Below are positions 12,268 to 23,989 of a stretch of 64,000 nucleotides of DNA, piece by piece. The DNA is from Megaleporinus macrocephalus (taxonomy: Eukaryota; Chordata; Actinopteri; Characiformes; Anostomidae). The position numbers and the translations under genes were made by a program. The notes under the pieces were generated by a model that searched no databases, was not told where the DNA came from, and saw nothing but the letters and a program-made list of their open reading frames with translations. The first letter of the stretch is position 1. Each line of letters starts with the position of its first letter. The DNA is taken from positions 14,036,576-14,100,575 of the forward strand of contig CM038711.1 of the NCBI GenBank assembly GCA_021613375.1, read 5' to 3'.

Positions 12268-12494
12268 CAGTATCATAAACAGAGGGATATTCTTTGATAT
12301 AAGCAGGTTGTAGCTTTTGCGCATGCAAAGTTTTAAAACCCAAAGTACACGCCAAAGGGAGAAACTCCCTCTTTGGAATTCCAGACCATGTCTCCGTTAC
12401 AAGATGATGGCATCTTGTTACACAATCATTACTGCCCGCCTACTGGAAAGCTTGGCATGCCATCACAGAACACACACAGAGGCAAAAACTGACC

Positions 12495-13725
12495 AACCTG
12501 AAATGATTTATTATTATTTATTTTATTTCGTTAATGAAAACGAACGAAACATTGAAAACTGAAATTGAGAAAACATTTTCGTTAACTGAAATAAATAAAA
12601 ACGGCAATTAAAAGACAAAAACGATAACTAACTGCGTTTACAAATCTAACTAAAATGTTCTGAAATAATAGACAGAAAGCCCTTCGTTTTCGTGTTTGTC
12701 CATTTTCTATAAGCCTTGAAGATACTAATTCGTTTTTTTCCACTCGTGCAGTTTTACGTTAGCTGGCGGCACCGTGTGGCACCCTGACGGCATTTCTTGT
12801 TTACAGTCTGTTCCTGCTCACGACACTAGCCTGCAAAATGACCACAGCAAAAGTTGGGAGAAAGCAGCAGAGTCCTATATGGGATTTCTCTGTATATGAC
12901 TGCCAGAAAGATAAAAGCAAGTGTCTTGTATTGGAAAAATATGTGGAATACTTCTCAAGGGGAAGAACCCCACGAATCTCAAAGTCCACTTGAGAAGCAC
13001 GCACAAGAAGGCTAATAGTGTGTACCTTGACAAGCTAGCCTCTCTGAGCAGCTCCCCCGAAGGTGCAGCCACATCCCGGCCAGGTAGCCCCGGGAAGAAA
13101 ACAACCATAACGGACTGCTTTCACTGGTGACCAAGCTGCTGGTTAGTTAATACGCAGGAGCACTGCAAGTGTGAGGATGCATTGGTAAATATGGTTATTG
13201 AAACTGGGATGTCCACACGACTATGTGACTCGATTGCCTTCAAAAAGTTTAACATTTCACTCGAACCAAAATTCAACTCACCCGGTGCTGCAAGAGTGAA
13301 TAACCTTATTGGAGCTAAGATGGAAAAAGCAAAGCACAAACTGAAGGAGATCATAAAGGACACGAGGAAGCTGACCCTCTGTGTTGATGGTTGGAGCAAG
13401 AGAGTATTAACTGCATTTTTCATAGGTGTGTCAGCATGTTTTTATCATTTTTTTAAATGGTATCTTTTGTTGAGTTTTTATTACACAATACTTACTCTGA
13501 CTTTTGAATCCTGCACCTAAAAAATAGCACAAAGTATAAAAAAACTAAAACTAATACTAGAACTGATGAAAACTAAACTAAAACTAAGCATTAAAAAATA
13601 ACAAACAAACCCACTCTAAAAACGAATTAAAACTAACTGAATAAAACTAAACGAAATAAAACTAAACTTGTAGTTTAGAAATAAAACTAAACTATAATTA
13701 AAAATCCCAAACTATTATAACCTTG
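12495..13725 (+). mobile_element. hAT DNA transposon, internally deleted and decayed
   Basis: The interval has AT-rich flanks with repeated 'actaaaacta'-type motifs, surrounds a BED-finger/hAT transposase relic (12838-13423), and ends at 13725 with ctattataaccttg, whose reverse complement caaggttataatag is a common fish hAT terminus. The left terminus is not recognisable, so no TSD can be called. It abuts another repeat (13726 onward) on the right. Confidence 0.65.
12838..13423 (+). pseudogene. hAT transposase relic (BED zinc finger plus start of catalytic domain)
   Basis: The first frame opens at 12838 (MTTAKVGRKQQSPIWDFSVY), the N-terminus and aromatic start of a BED zinc finger. A frameshift near 12920 moves the finger into another frame, which reads KGKNPTNLKVHLRSTHKK with the H-x4-H pair. 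A stop follows at about 13130. From 13182 a third frame gives LTLCVDGWSK and then FFIGVSACFYHF, the block around the first catalytic aspartate of hAT transposases. Everything after it (rest of the catalytic core, hATC dimerisation domain) is missing. The BED Cys pair is disrupted. It cannot make an active enzyme. Confidence 0.75.
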
Positions 13726-13880
13726 CTCCAGTCTAGCTTGCGAAGATGGATCAGATCTACTGACTTAAATTAAAATTTTTGGGGACTGATACAGAGTGGT
13801 GTGCTAACACTCAAGGGAAGGCGGGGCTTAAAGACACAGGAGCTCTAATAGGGAGTTTCGGACAGGAGGTGAACACAGAT
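13726..13880 (+). repeat. Interspersed repeat, copy 1 of an inverted pair
   Basis: Blocks ccagtctagcttgcga, gcggggcttaaagacacagg and agctctaatag recur in reverse orientation at about 15285-15500. It is probably a MITE, into or beside which the hAT element landed. Confidence 0.55.
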
Positions 13881-14019
13881 GTACAGTATAAAAAAATATG
13901 CATTTATATGCATTTAACCATGTACATACTGTATATTCTAGTTGACCCCAAAACACAATTAACTGAAAATGAGCACAACGGGTCCCCTTTAACATATTGG
14001 GGAGAAAACCTAAAACAAA

Positions 14020-14240
14020 ATGTGCCCTGTGCAAAAGTTTTGGCATATTTTACTTTTCATGCTTTGTTTTTTTGATCAGTTTGATGCAGCAAATAAAGAG
14101 AAACTGAGTTCTAAAGCTGGCAGAGTAATGCCTTGTTTAAGTTTGTTCCTTGTAGAGGATGTAATAAGTAATTTTCACAAATCAAACAAACGTGTAATTT
14201 CACCAGGGGCGTTTAAACATTTGCATAAGGCTGTTTATTG
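14020..14240 (+). mobile_element. DNA-transposon terminus relic
   Basis: Contains gtgcaaaagttttggca at about 14028, the same terminal motif type as tgcaaaagtttgagcacc at window start and gtgcaaaagtcttaagg near 31697. Only termini are recognisable, and the limits are uncertain. Confidence 0.35.
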
Positions 14241-14262
14241 TCCAGCAATAGCTAAACAGCTA

Positions 14263-14287
14263 TCTCTCTCTCTCTCTCTCTCTCTCA
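14263..14287. repeat. (CT)n microsatellite
   Basis: Twelve CT units followed by a short ACAC run. Confidence 0.95.
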
Positions 14288-15239
14288 TACACACACATAA
14301 TTACAGTGAGACAGTATATACCGCAACACAGTAAATCTTACAAATTCCTCTCTTTCTCTCTTACTCTCTCACACATACACAGTCCGAGGACAAGGATAAA
14401 CAGCCAGAGGACACATGGACGTGTAAATGATATGCAAGCCGTAACCCCTCTTAGCTCCATTTCCTGTTTGGAGCTCCTAATCTTGTCCCACCGAGACCTC
14501 AATCTCCAGGCCTTTGTCATTATCTTTCACACGACATCTCCTCCACTCTGTCTGCTCCCTTTTTCTCCTTTCTTCTCTTTTCATCATTACACTGCAAAAG
14601 GCAGTAACACAAAGTGGTCGATTTAGAAGCAGGCCTATTGCATCAGCACTATAAAGCAAATGAGCACGCCAGCAAATCTCACCCTCTCAGGTGTGTCACT
14701 CGCGCAGCCAGAGGCACTCGCATGATCTGACAAATGTCCAGCTCCTATTATTTATTTATTTTTAAATCCCATTCCCATATCGCAATATGCAGCAACATAG
14801 GCGCAATGAGGTACCGTTTCTACTTCACACGACCCGGACGCTCCAAACTGTGGCGGAAAAAAGTTTGTTGAAATCTTAAAAATGATCTACTTTTGTCCAT
14901 GAATAGCTTCTAAAAAGTAATCATGCCTGTACATCATAATCATGAAATAAATAAGCATGTTTCAGTATGTGTTTAAGTTAGTATGATACGGTAGATGTGT
15001 TTTACAGTAAAAGTCTTATTAGAGGTGGAAAAATAATCGATGTTATCATTGTACGGACATCAGCATTACAAGACAGATGCCACAATTTCAAACAATAACA
15101 ACACACCGTGTGGTTAAATGGCGTATAGAGTAAGTATTAGGCTAATAAAGTGGGTTCATTCAACAGCCACCCAACAAGACAGAAGACAGAACCTGCAAGA
15201 AAGGTTTTTGAGAATTTAATATTAAATGTTGTTGAATTC

Positions 15240-15500
15240 TGTATTTCATTATCCGTATAATTGTATTTTTGGGGACTACTAGATTTCCATGTTCCACTTT
15301 TAGCAAAACACAACATTTTTTTGAAATACACTATTAGAGCTCCTGTGCCTTTAAGCCCCACCTCCCGATAAGACCAACATATTCACAGCTTGTAGCTATT
15401 CATGGAAGAGCATTGGTTCTGTCGTATCAGTTGGAGCCAAAGTCCAAACCTGAAAGTCAAGCTGGTAGACCCGATCCACCATCGCAAGCTACACTGGACT
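15240..15500 (-). repeat. Interspersed repeat, copy 2 of the inverted pair
   Basis: The reverse complement matches 13726-13880: tagcttgcga, ggtggggcttaaaggcacagg and agctctaatag in order. This copy retains more sequence between the blocks. Confidence 0.55.
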
Positions 15501-15724
15501 CAGAGTGGCATGTGGGGTGTATGCCCAAGATTATGTTACGATATGATGTCATGTTGTAACAGAGAAATGGGCTGAATTTTAACTGAGGCTATGAGAAAAG
15601 TGGTTTCTGTGGAAGTACTGGTGTATACTTTGAGCTATACAATGTATAACAAATCAAGTTTTATTTTAGCTTATAATACCCAGTTTTGGGACTACATTAC
15701 GTGAACATTACATTATGACTGCCC

Positions 15725-15924
15725 TTCATGCAGCCCTAAACCACATCCAACACCTTTAGGAAGAACTGGATTTTTGAGTGTTGGGTGGGCCTTATTGCCC
15801 AACCTGACTAATATTCTTTGTTTCTGAATGGCTGTTACTGTAGCCTAACTGCATACTAATGTGGTTTTAACACGTTTTACAAGCACATATGCGTGCAGAG
15901 TTTATACTTTTGCCATGTAGTGTA
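15725..15924 (+). mobile_element. MITE fragment with 'cactacatggcaaaagtat' terminus
   Basis: The internal text cctaaaccacatccaacacc tttagga and gcccaacctgac, followed by a right end whose reverse complement starts tacactacatggcaaaagta, matches a very common fish MITE as I remember it. A large internal deletion is apparent after ctgaatgg. A left terminus of the same type is at 33783-33870. Confidence 0.55.
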
Positions 15925-16199
15925 TCTGAGTCGTTTTCCCCAAATTATCTCATATTGAAAGGTCATATCCTCAACGATCGTGGCATCGTCTATTAGTAGG
16001 TTTTGTTATTAAATTATAATGAGGTCAATTTAAACAGGATTATTGTCACTGAGAGAGCTTCAGTCGTAATATCTTTTAGTATTATTACCAGTAAAACATG
16101 TAAAAACTCTGGATTAAACTCAGGGATATCGTCCATGAACACTTCAACTGTAGCTTAGTGCCTTCAGCACAGTTTTAGATGAAGATCAATAAACATTTT

Positions 16200-16600
16200 A
16201 GAAGCCAACCATCCAGAACTGCAGCTCATTCGCAAACTTCTAGCTTCAACTGTACCCACCCCTGTGGAACAGACATAGAGCTATCATTAGGCCTGGTGTT
16301 CTGGGCTCTGCAGGGACAGGTCCACTTCTTCCTGTCAGCTCTGGCTCCTCCCCCTGGCTTAGCTGTTGGTTTTTGACCACTCCTTGGCTTTAACGAGATG
16401 GAGACAAATACTGACTGCTCCGTGCCCAGAGCGCCAGCGACAAATGGCTGTGATGGAACTCCTTTCGCGGCCTCCCTCATGACTTTCATAGCTGCGCTCT
16501 GATGTCTCTTGACGGCTGGATGAACTCGCTAATTACTGCCACGGAGAGGAGGAGAGTTGCAGAACAGGAGAAGAAAGGAGTAAAAGAAATGACACGCTTG
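16200..16600. other. GC-richer non-repetitive block; possible conserved non-coding element
   Basis: Unlike its surroundings this block is GC-balanced, without recognisable repeat text. Frames on both strands are open for only 65-87 codons and look non-coding. It could be intronic regulatory DNA; this is inference only. Confidence 0.25.
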
Positions 16601-17472
16601 TGTCTTCCTTTGTTACTCAGGTGTTCTCGCTGTCAAAGAGATGCAGAGAGGAGAGACAAGGAGTGACAAACACGTCGACCAAGAATAGCAGCTTTGCATA
16701 TATTAACATTGGTTAGTATCTGATATCCATATGCAATGCTATAGGGACTGAGGCTTTTTTGTTTGGGTGTACTGGATTCATATGAGACCTGGATGGTTGG
16801 TACTCCGGGCTTTGGAAATCTATTTCTGTGCATGGTAGCTCAGTAACGGGTAAAGGATAAATTACAATGTGATTTCCAAGATCAGACCATGACTTCAACC
16901 TATGGCTGTAGAATAAGAAGAGAATGTATGAGTGTAGGCAGGAAGAACACCCTGAAGAACTTGGGCTGGAGTTCTGGGTAACTTTTGCTTTGAGCATGAA
17001 GATGAAACTAAGGAATAGGACAAAGAAGAAAATGTGAATTATGAGATTCAAACTCTTGGTCAAAGAAAACAGAAAGTAGGGATGAGGATTTAAGAGCTGC
17101 AGGTGTTGCACGCCACCCAAACTCAAGCTATGTCATAATGTGACATATGTCATATTCTTTATACCTGCTTTGACACCTACTCAAATGCAAACTATACAAA
17201 ATGATGTCAGCTTGGAAACAATAATCAAACGTATTGTAGCAAAAGCTACATATCCACTACACAGTGGATGTCTGGTTAACCACAGGAAAAACACAAAACC
17301 AAACAGGAAAAGTGGAGAAAATGAGCAAAGTGTGGTAGGTTGTTTTGGTAAACAGTACTGAAGGTTGGAAAATGCTGTACTATAGAAAAATAGCCAAGAG
17401 ATATTGGCCTCTTCAAACATAAGCTAACAAACTGATATACAGAACGAGGGCTTGATTGTAAATGAATGGAAT

Positions 17473-17475
<3 letters not shown>

Positions 17476-17537
<62 letters not shown>
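17476..17537. repeat. (TA)n microsatellite
   Basis: Uninterrupted TA run of 62 bases adjoining a transposon terminus at its right edge. Confidence 0.97.
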
Positions 17538-17539
<2 letters not shown>

Positions 17540-18240
17540 ACTGTGCAAATATTACATATTTCTTAATTTCTGGACAGGAAGTTTTTATTTTCTCAGCTAA
17601 ATAATCAAAAAGTATTACTCTATGTAGTATGTAGTGGTTTCACATGTGTTAGTTTGTTTATTATTACACTGTTTGCAGAGAAATCTGGAACTAAAGTTTG
17701 TTCTTCAAACTGCTGCACAATATATCACTTATTTCCTTTTTCTAAATAAGATATTTGAATTTACTTTGTATTTTATTTATGCTTATTTATATCTGTTGTA
17801 ACGGTGGAGTTCTTATTGGTGAAAATAGCTTTTTAAATTGATGCTTTTCAGGAGACTTGCTTTCAATATTTCAAGAAAATCTGCAGGGATATTTCTCTGT
17901 ACTTCCAGTCTTCAGTTCAGTCTTAGAGGTTGATTGCACTTTCCACTTCTCCCAAACACATTCAAGTCCATTGCTTTACAAACACCAGCACCAGCCGTTT
18001 TGTACCAGCCTGCAAACACAGAGCCTTCACAGTATTCCTCTTGAAGCCTTCGCTCATAATAAAGTGGCACATCTCGTTATCTTGTCAAGGTTTTTGCGAC
18101 ACTCAAACAAAAGATGGTTACATTTTCCACTTCTTACAATCCAAGCAATCCCAAACACGTTCAGTGTGGAGGTCCAGACTTTGGGATGGACATTATTCTG
18201 AGAACACCAGCAGCTTCTTTGTTTGAGCTTCCTTATTTCT
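17538..18240 (+). mobile_element. DNA transposon relic with ggactgtgcaaa terminus
   Basis: Begins aggactgtgcaaatatt immediately after the TA run. Internal blocks (gagaaatctggaactaaagt, gaaaatagctttttaaattg, tcagtcttagaggttgattg) match a fish DNA element I recognise, including the internal tandem arrangement of 'ccacttctcccaa..acattca' blocks at about 17940 and 18125. ORFs here are incidental. Confidence 0.5.
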
Positions 18241-19290
18241 CAGTAACAACAGGAAAAGGAACTCTTTCCTTTAATTTTCACCTTCTTTACATCATTACCA
18301 TCAATCAACTCCATGGCCGTTTAGAAAGCATGCATGACAAATGTTACATTCAAAGAGATACACTTCATAATCCATATGCATAATACTTATTTATAATATG
18401 TATGTGCAATCAAAAAACACTGTATTCAACACATTGCCACTTTTCCATATAGCTAGATTCTATTAACAAATGCCCTCAAATAACAAAATATATATTATTA
18501 ATCATTCTCCTCCATTCAGTTTGGGTTTAAAATTGATTTAGTCACAAAGCAGCTCTGCAGACGATCTGGGTCAGTGCCCCAAATGAGCAAGCCAAGGGCA
18601 ACCATGCAAGGAGCATAAAGGAGAAAGGGCACCTTGTAGAGCACTGCATCATGTTCCCCCCTAAAAGGGCTCTCAGTAAGACACATTGTCGAATGTTCAC
18701 ACATTATTATAATTTATTGCATGAGGGGGTACCCTAGAGGGCACTTGACCATAGAGCCAGGGTCATTTGGGGGGGGTGGTAACCCCCTCACCAGAGTCCA
18801 CCAGTGTAAGAGGCATACGTATAATAAAAAAGGGATACCAGTTTCAGATATTTAGTATTAAATTGTATTTATTTATTAAAGGCAGTTGATTACAGCACTT
18901 CTAAAATCTCTCATTAAATTCCATTCAGCATCAACCAAAGTCACCAACGTTCTCCCAGAAGCAGGCGTGCGGGCAAGGCACCCAACACGTGAGTGAGAAA
19001 TTGGTGGAAGGCAGTGAGATTGTCAGCTGTCTAAGGGAAGTAAGTATGAGGAGTGCAGAGGGAAGCTTAATTGAAGATTGTCATCCTGTCTGCAGAACAT
19101 GCAGGAAGAAAATCACCGAAAGGAGGCAACACTTCAAACCTTAAGATTCGTCTTTGTGACCAAAACCTCTTTCTGGAATGTCCTCTGATAAATTCTGCTA
19201 CCTTGTCAAAATGTCCTGCCGTGGTGCATATTTACAGGTAGCTGTGTACACAAAACACTAGGTAGCATATTTTGATAGCTCAAATCTCCT
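18240..19290. other. Gene-free stretch
   Basis: No gene recognised. A G-run with 'gggggggtggtaaccccct' lies at about 18770, and the remainder is unremarkable intronic sequence. Confidence 0.4.
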
Positions 19291-19480
19291 CAATCAGAAA
19301 AGCCAGCGTTCAGCTGAAGTCAGCGTCTTATTTGAAGTCCCGTTCCACTTTCAATGGTACAGCAGTTATTATATTGTCTCATCCATCAGAATGTAACTGC
19401 TGCACCATTTAAGGTGGAACAGGACAATTTGAAAAAGAAGCTGGCGAATGCCGACTCTGGCTGCGTTTTAAAACTACAGG
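19290..19480. mobile_element. Short foldback MITE
   Basis: The left arm (block tttgaagtcccgttccactt, then tggtacagcagtta) is inverted in the right arm (taactgctgcaccattt, then aggtggaacaggacaattt). The loop is about 25 bases. No coding capacity. Confidence 0.65.
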
Positions 19481-20005
19481 AAGGATAGAGTGACCGTGTA
19501 AATGTACCTATCAGAAAATGTTACCAGTGGGGTTGCAGTAATAGTAAGCACTGAATTTTGCATTGAATTAACAATAAAAACGCAATAAAACATCTGAGCA
19601 CTCTTATGGTTGAAACTCTCATAGCCACACAGTGCCACCTTTAATATTAATTTACATTGATATGGTGTTGATATGTTTTTTTACATTGAAATTAATATGT
19701 TTTTTTCATAAAGCATTGGCTATGTAATTATAATGCTTATGTAGCAACACCTTATAATAAATGGTTTCAATGGGTTTTATTAGTGTACTAATGGTTATTT
19801 GTTAGGCCACTTTACAGGGTATTAGTAACATGTTAATAAAAAAGGCAAGTGAGCTCTTCTATTTGATGAATATGAATGTGCTAATGGAGAAGACAGAGTA
19901 AGATCTGAAAACAGTATATATGAAGGTGGGTTTATTGTTATTCTAACAACGGGTCAGTTAACTGCTTATTAACCATTTTAAGGCATTAATGATCTAACTA
20001 ATAAC

Positions 20006-21723
20006 CGTAGAACTAGGCTTGGACAATAGTTCTATATCTGTATTTACTGGGAGAAGATATGTGTCAATAAGGGTGATAATTATTGCCATATTTCGATATG
20101 TTTTATTCACAGCAGGAGTGCATCCAGACTTTTATTGGCCCGCCGAATCACCCTTAATGGCCCGTGGGTATGTTGCAATTGTTCCTTTCACCTAATGGTG
20201 GCAGCAGAACATAAATGTATACTACGTTACACCGCTGTGTTAGCAAGACTAAGTTAAAGAAATATAAGGCTGATTTATGGCTCATTTATACTTCCACTAC
20301 ATGCGTGCGTGTGTTTCAAGCAATATAACTGTCACTGCCACATACTTGTCTGCGTCAGCTCCGTTAACATGGTTGCTGAGCAACACTTCCAGTAGAGGGC
20401 AGTTCGGAGTAAATCAAACATGGTGGCGGTGGATGAGCTCGTAGTTCTGTATTTACTTCAAAAACGAAGAAAAATAACTGCGGCAAAGTTACATCATGGT
20501 TAAAATTTCTAACCAAGTCGTATAACCAAAAAAGTCTGGCCGTTTCTTCTTCACTGTGTTCATATGGAAGTGGTCGTATCTTGCACTGCCCCCACTGTCT
20601 GCGGTGGTGCAGACAGAAAGCTCCATGCGTATCCATATTTAACGCTGAGCATTAATGAGCCTTTAAGTGCAGTTATTTTTCTGACTGAACTCCTGAACTT
20701 ACAGAACTGCATGCAGTCATGGCTACGTCAAAAAAGCACTAACGCATGTTAATAAAGGTGCTCCTTTTGTCTCAATCACTCTGGCTGTGGTTACTTTAGC
20801 TGTCTGGCTGTTGCTGCTGCTGTTCTGTTTGTACCGGTCAGATCTGGTCTGCACGGTGTTCTGGGTTGTTTGTTTTGTGCTAGCTGTGCGTGCTAGCTCT
20901 GCTGTTTACTGATACTCACTGTGTTCAGTCGCATGGTGTACTCTTCAGTGCCGTATCAGATTAGTAGTGTTAAATGTGTTAGTCTTGGTTCCTCCACGAG
21001 AGACGCTGATGTTACTAATTTTACTGATGTTACAAACTGCCCTGGATGAGTCTGAGTCACATACGGTAACAAACTGCCAGACGGACAATGTTTTCTTTCT
21101 GCACATGCGGTGAACACTTAAACTGTTCTCGCGAAGCCGCTGCTTTAGTCAGTCTGACAAAAATGAAAGGGTATGTGTTTCCACCTAGTGGTCCAGATAG
21201 GAATTGCAGGGACCTGGCCAGAGGGGGTTTCCTCTCCTTGGATGAAACGCTAGCTGGAAATACAGAAATTAGGCTCTTTTGTGTACCGCCATTGATCGGC
21301 TCTCAAAATCCTTTCATCGATCCTTTCATCTTTAAAATATAATGTATGAATTATACTTTTGGAAAGAGAGACTGGCCCTTTAGTATTGGCCCCCTGATCT
21401 AGAGGACTGCTTATTTGATGGGGATGTCATGTTCCTTTTATGTATATGAAGACTTTTTATGTTATTTATCCGGGCTGACGCACAACTGTTTTAATCGGTT
21501 TAATCTGTTTACAAAAGAATAAGAAACTCGGCCTCTGTTGTAATTTAAAGTCAAGGTTAATTATATTGATATAGTAGATACAGACTTCCATTATAGGGAT
21601 CCTTGGCCGTTTTTCAGAAGCCTTTAAATTATTTATATATCGGAATTATATTGCATCGACTGGAATTAAGAAATATATATCACAATATAAATTTTGGCCA
21701 TATCGTCCAGCACTATGCAGAAC
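20006..21723. mobile_element. hAT-like non-autonomous element (about 1.7 kb)
   Basis: Termini TAGGCTTGGACAATAG (20014) and the reverse of GCTGGACGATATGG (ending ..GCACTA at 21715). The flanking octamers cgtagaac/tgcagaac agree at 6 of 8 positions, consistent with an aged hAT TSD. Positions 20790-21320 are homologous to 8160-8590 in the composite element. A shorter MITE is nested at 20265-20664. A fragment of the left interior recurs at 26640-26732. Confidence 0.55.
20265..20664. mobile_element. Nested MITE, probably PIF/Harbinger-like
   Basis: Starts aaggctgatttatggctcat and ends in an inverted version (tgagccttt). Terminal aaggctgatttatacttc-type repeats are frequent in fish Harbinger-like MITEs; the superfamily assignment is from memory. 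It lies inside the 20.0-21.7 kb element. Confidence 0.4.
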
Positions 21724-23240
21724 CATCTCTTTAGTCACTAAAATCATGATATTATATTTTCGTAGCGTTTCTCTGGATCTCTGTAAGATGTACCACAGTG
21801 GAGATGAGATGTAAATCTGGCGACTACTGTTATGAGCATATCATGATGACGCAACAGGCCTCAAATGAAGTCTGAACAGTGTGATACAGGTGAACAATGC
21901 CTAAGACTGATTAAGCTACAGTCTCTGCAGGCACCAATGCCATCAGGAGGCAGAGCAGAGCATGCAGGTGAGGCTTTCTGAAGCTACCAGCTGGCCGCAT
22001 GAATCTACCAGCTGGGCATAGAAAGCGCTCAGTTCGGGCCATTCTGGACTTTCTGATTGGCAGTGACTCCCACGCAGACACAGCGTGAGTGCTTTCTGAG
22101 TCACATCTGATGTGGGAGAGTGTTTTCTCTGCAAACCTGCTGTGTACCTTTCAAGTATCACGGCTTGTGTGCACCAAAGTTCCAGCACAGCCGATAAGCA
22201 ATCACACCTCAGCGTCATCAGCTATTCTGATCCGCCGCCATCTACTCCTCCTACTACTACTACCTTGTTTTTCTGGGGAAGGAAGACAGGAGATATTGCA
22301 GAAAGTGATGAAGCGAGGAACACAGGCAGAGAGAAAGCGAGACAGAGAGATAAAGAGATAGAGCTTTTAGATGCTCAAGGCCTTCTTCAAAGAGAAAGCA
22401 TGAAAGAATTCTGCTGCCAACACATGTACGCGCACAACACCGCCTCGTTATGCGGCTTTGATACAGTACAGAGATATTAATTAACCTGAAATAATTACAA
22501 ACATCTGCTTTAATGAAGTAACCCCAAGCTTCCGCGCTACACACAGCAGCACTTGAATGGGGAATCAGGTTTGTTTCTGTTTGGATTCATTTTGGTAATT
22601 TGATATCTCAAACCTTCAACACCTGGATTCTTGTTTGATGGTTGGAACTCATACTGCCGAGCGTTAAAGCACTAAATGGTTCTATTAAATTTTATAAATA
22701 CAAGATATTATTGCCTTGCCAAAGCATTCCATTGACTCCAGGCCTTTTTTCTCTTTCTATTTGTTTTCTTTCAGTACATGACAGTTTAAATTCTTAGTAA
22801 ATATGAGCAGCTTTTTATACCATCACAGCCCTCCTGGAGGTCAGCACCTGCTCCTCCACTTTCTCCCCAGAAGAACTCCTGGAAAAACTGACTGATTCGA
22901 CGTTCCACCATCTGAGAATTCAGGAAAATGCATTTGATTTCTTCAGAATGACATCAATTTCCTTTCAGAGATGAATAAACAACATCTGGCCTTCCAAGTG
23001 TGTTCTTGTTTTTTTCCCCATGGAAAGCCATAAATGTTTTAACTTTAGGTACTTTTAGTTGGCATTTTTATTAAGTGCTGCCGTTCTTTCTGAAATCGGA
23101 CTGCTGAGGATGGATGTACTTGGGTACTTCAGTGCTTGGTTAAGTGAGGGGCAATTATTTATGGCTGAAAAGGCCAGCATGGCTGGTATACTATACTATA
23201 CTATATAGTTGATGTCGACTAAGTCCAGAAAAAGTGGAAA
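21724..23240. other. Gene-free stretch
   Basis: No exon or known repeat identified. Overlapping frames of 84-122 codons at 21943-22544 on both strands share no recognisable domain and have simple-sequence bias (ctactactac near 22250). Confidence 0.35.
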
Positions 23241-23988
23241 TAAACACTGACCTTAACATTAAAACCATCTCCTTATATCTACACATTATCCATTTGATCA
23301 ACTCCACTTACCATATAGGAGCACTTTCTGGTTCTTCACTTACAGACTGTAGTTCATCTAATTCACTGCTTACATTGTTTATCCACTTCTTCTTCTTTAA
23401 AGATCAGGACCCCCACAGGACCACCAACGATCAGCTACTATTAGGGAGGTGGATCATTCTCAGCATTGCAGTGACACTGACATGATGGTGGTATGCTGGG
23501 CTGAGAATAGTCCACCAACCAGCAACATCCAGCAGTGTCCTGTGGGCAGCATCCTGTGACCACTGTTGAAGGACTAAAGAATGACCAACACCAACTGTGC
23601 AGCAGCAGACAAGCTATCATCTCTGACTTTACATCTACACAGTGGACCCACAAGGTAGGCGTGTCTATTAGAGTGGACAGAGTCCACTCCAGCACTGCTG
23701 TGTCTGACCCACTCATACCAACAAAGAACACGCTAATACACCACCACCATGTCTGTGTCACTGCAGTGCTAAGAATGACCCGCCACCCAAATAATACCTG
23801 CTCTGTGGTGGTCCTGATCATTGAAAGGGGTGAAAGGGGGCTAACAATGTATGCAGAGAAACGGATGGACTACAGTCTGTAAGTGTGGAACTACAAAGTG
23901 CACCTGTATTGTAAGTGGAGCTGATCTAATGAACAATGAGTGTATATACTAGGTGGTGGTTTTAATGGTTTTATGATCTGATCTTGTA
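23241..23988. mobile_element. Full-length long foldback MITE, copy A
   Basis: The left arm (ttaacattaaaaccatctcc, then ccacttaccatataggagc, then cagactgtagt) is inverted at the right end (actacagtctgtaa, gtaagtggagctgat, ggtggttttaatggtt). The internal arms also fold: ggtggatcattctcagcatt at about 23449 faces a diverged inverted copy around 23770. Members at 34852, 35505, 61495 and 62816. Non-coding; frames on both strands mirror each other because the element is palindromic. Confidence 0.8.
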
Positions 23989-23989
23989 C

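Noticed and set aside
16713..17126. 137-codon minus-strand frame with a hydrophobic stretch
   Set aside because: No recognisable family, no splice sites in context and biased composition (F/L/S-rich from T-rich DNA).
23441..23882. Mirrored 115- and 126-codon frames
   Set aside because: Both fall within a palindromic foldback MITE and mirror each other.
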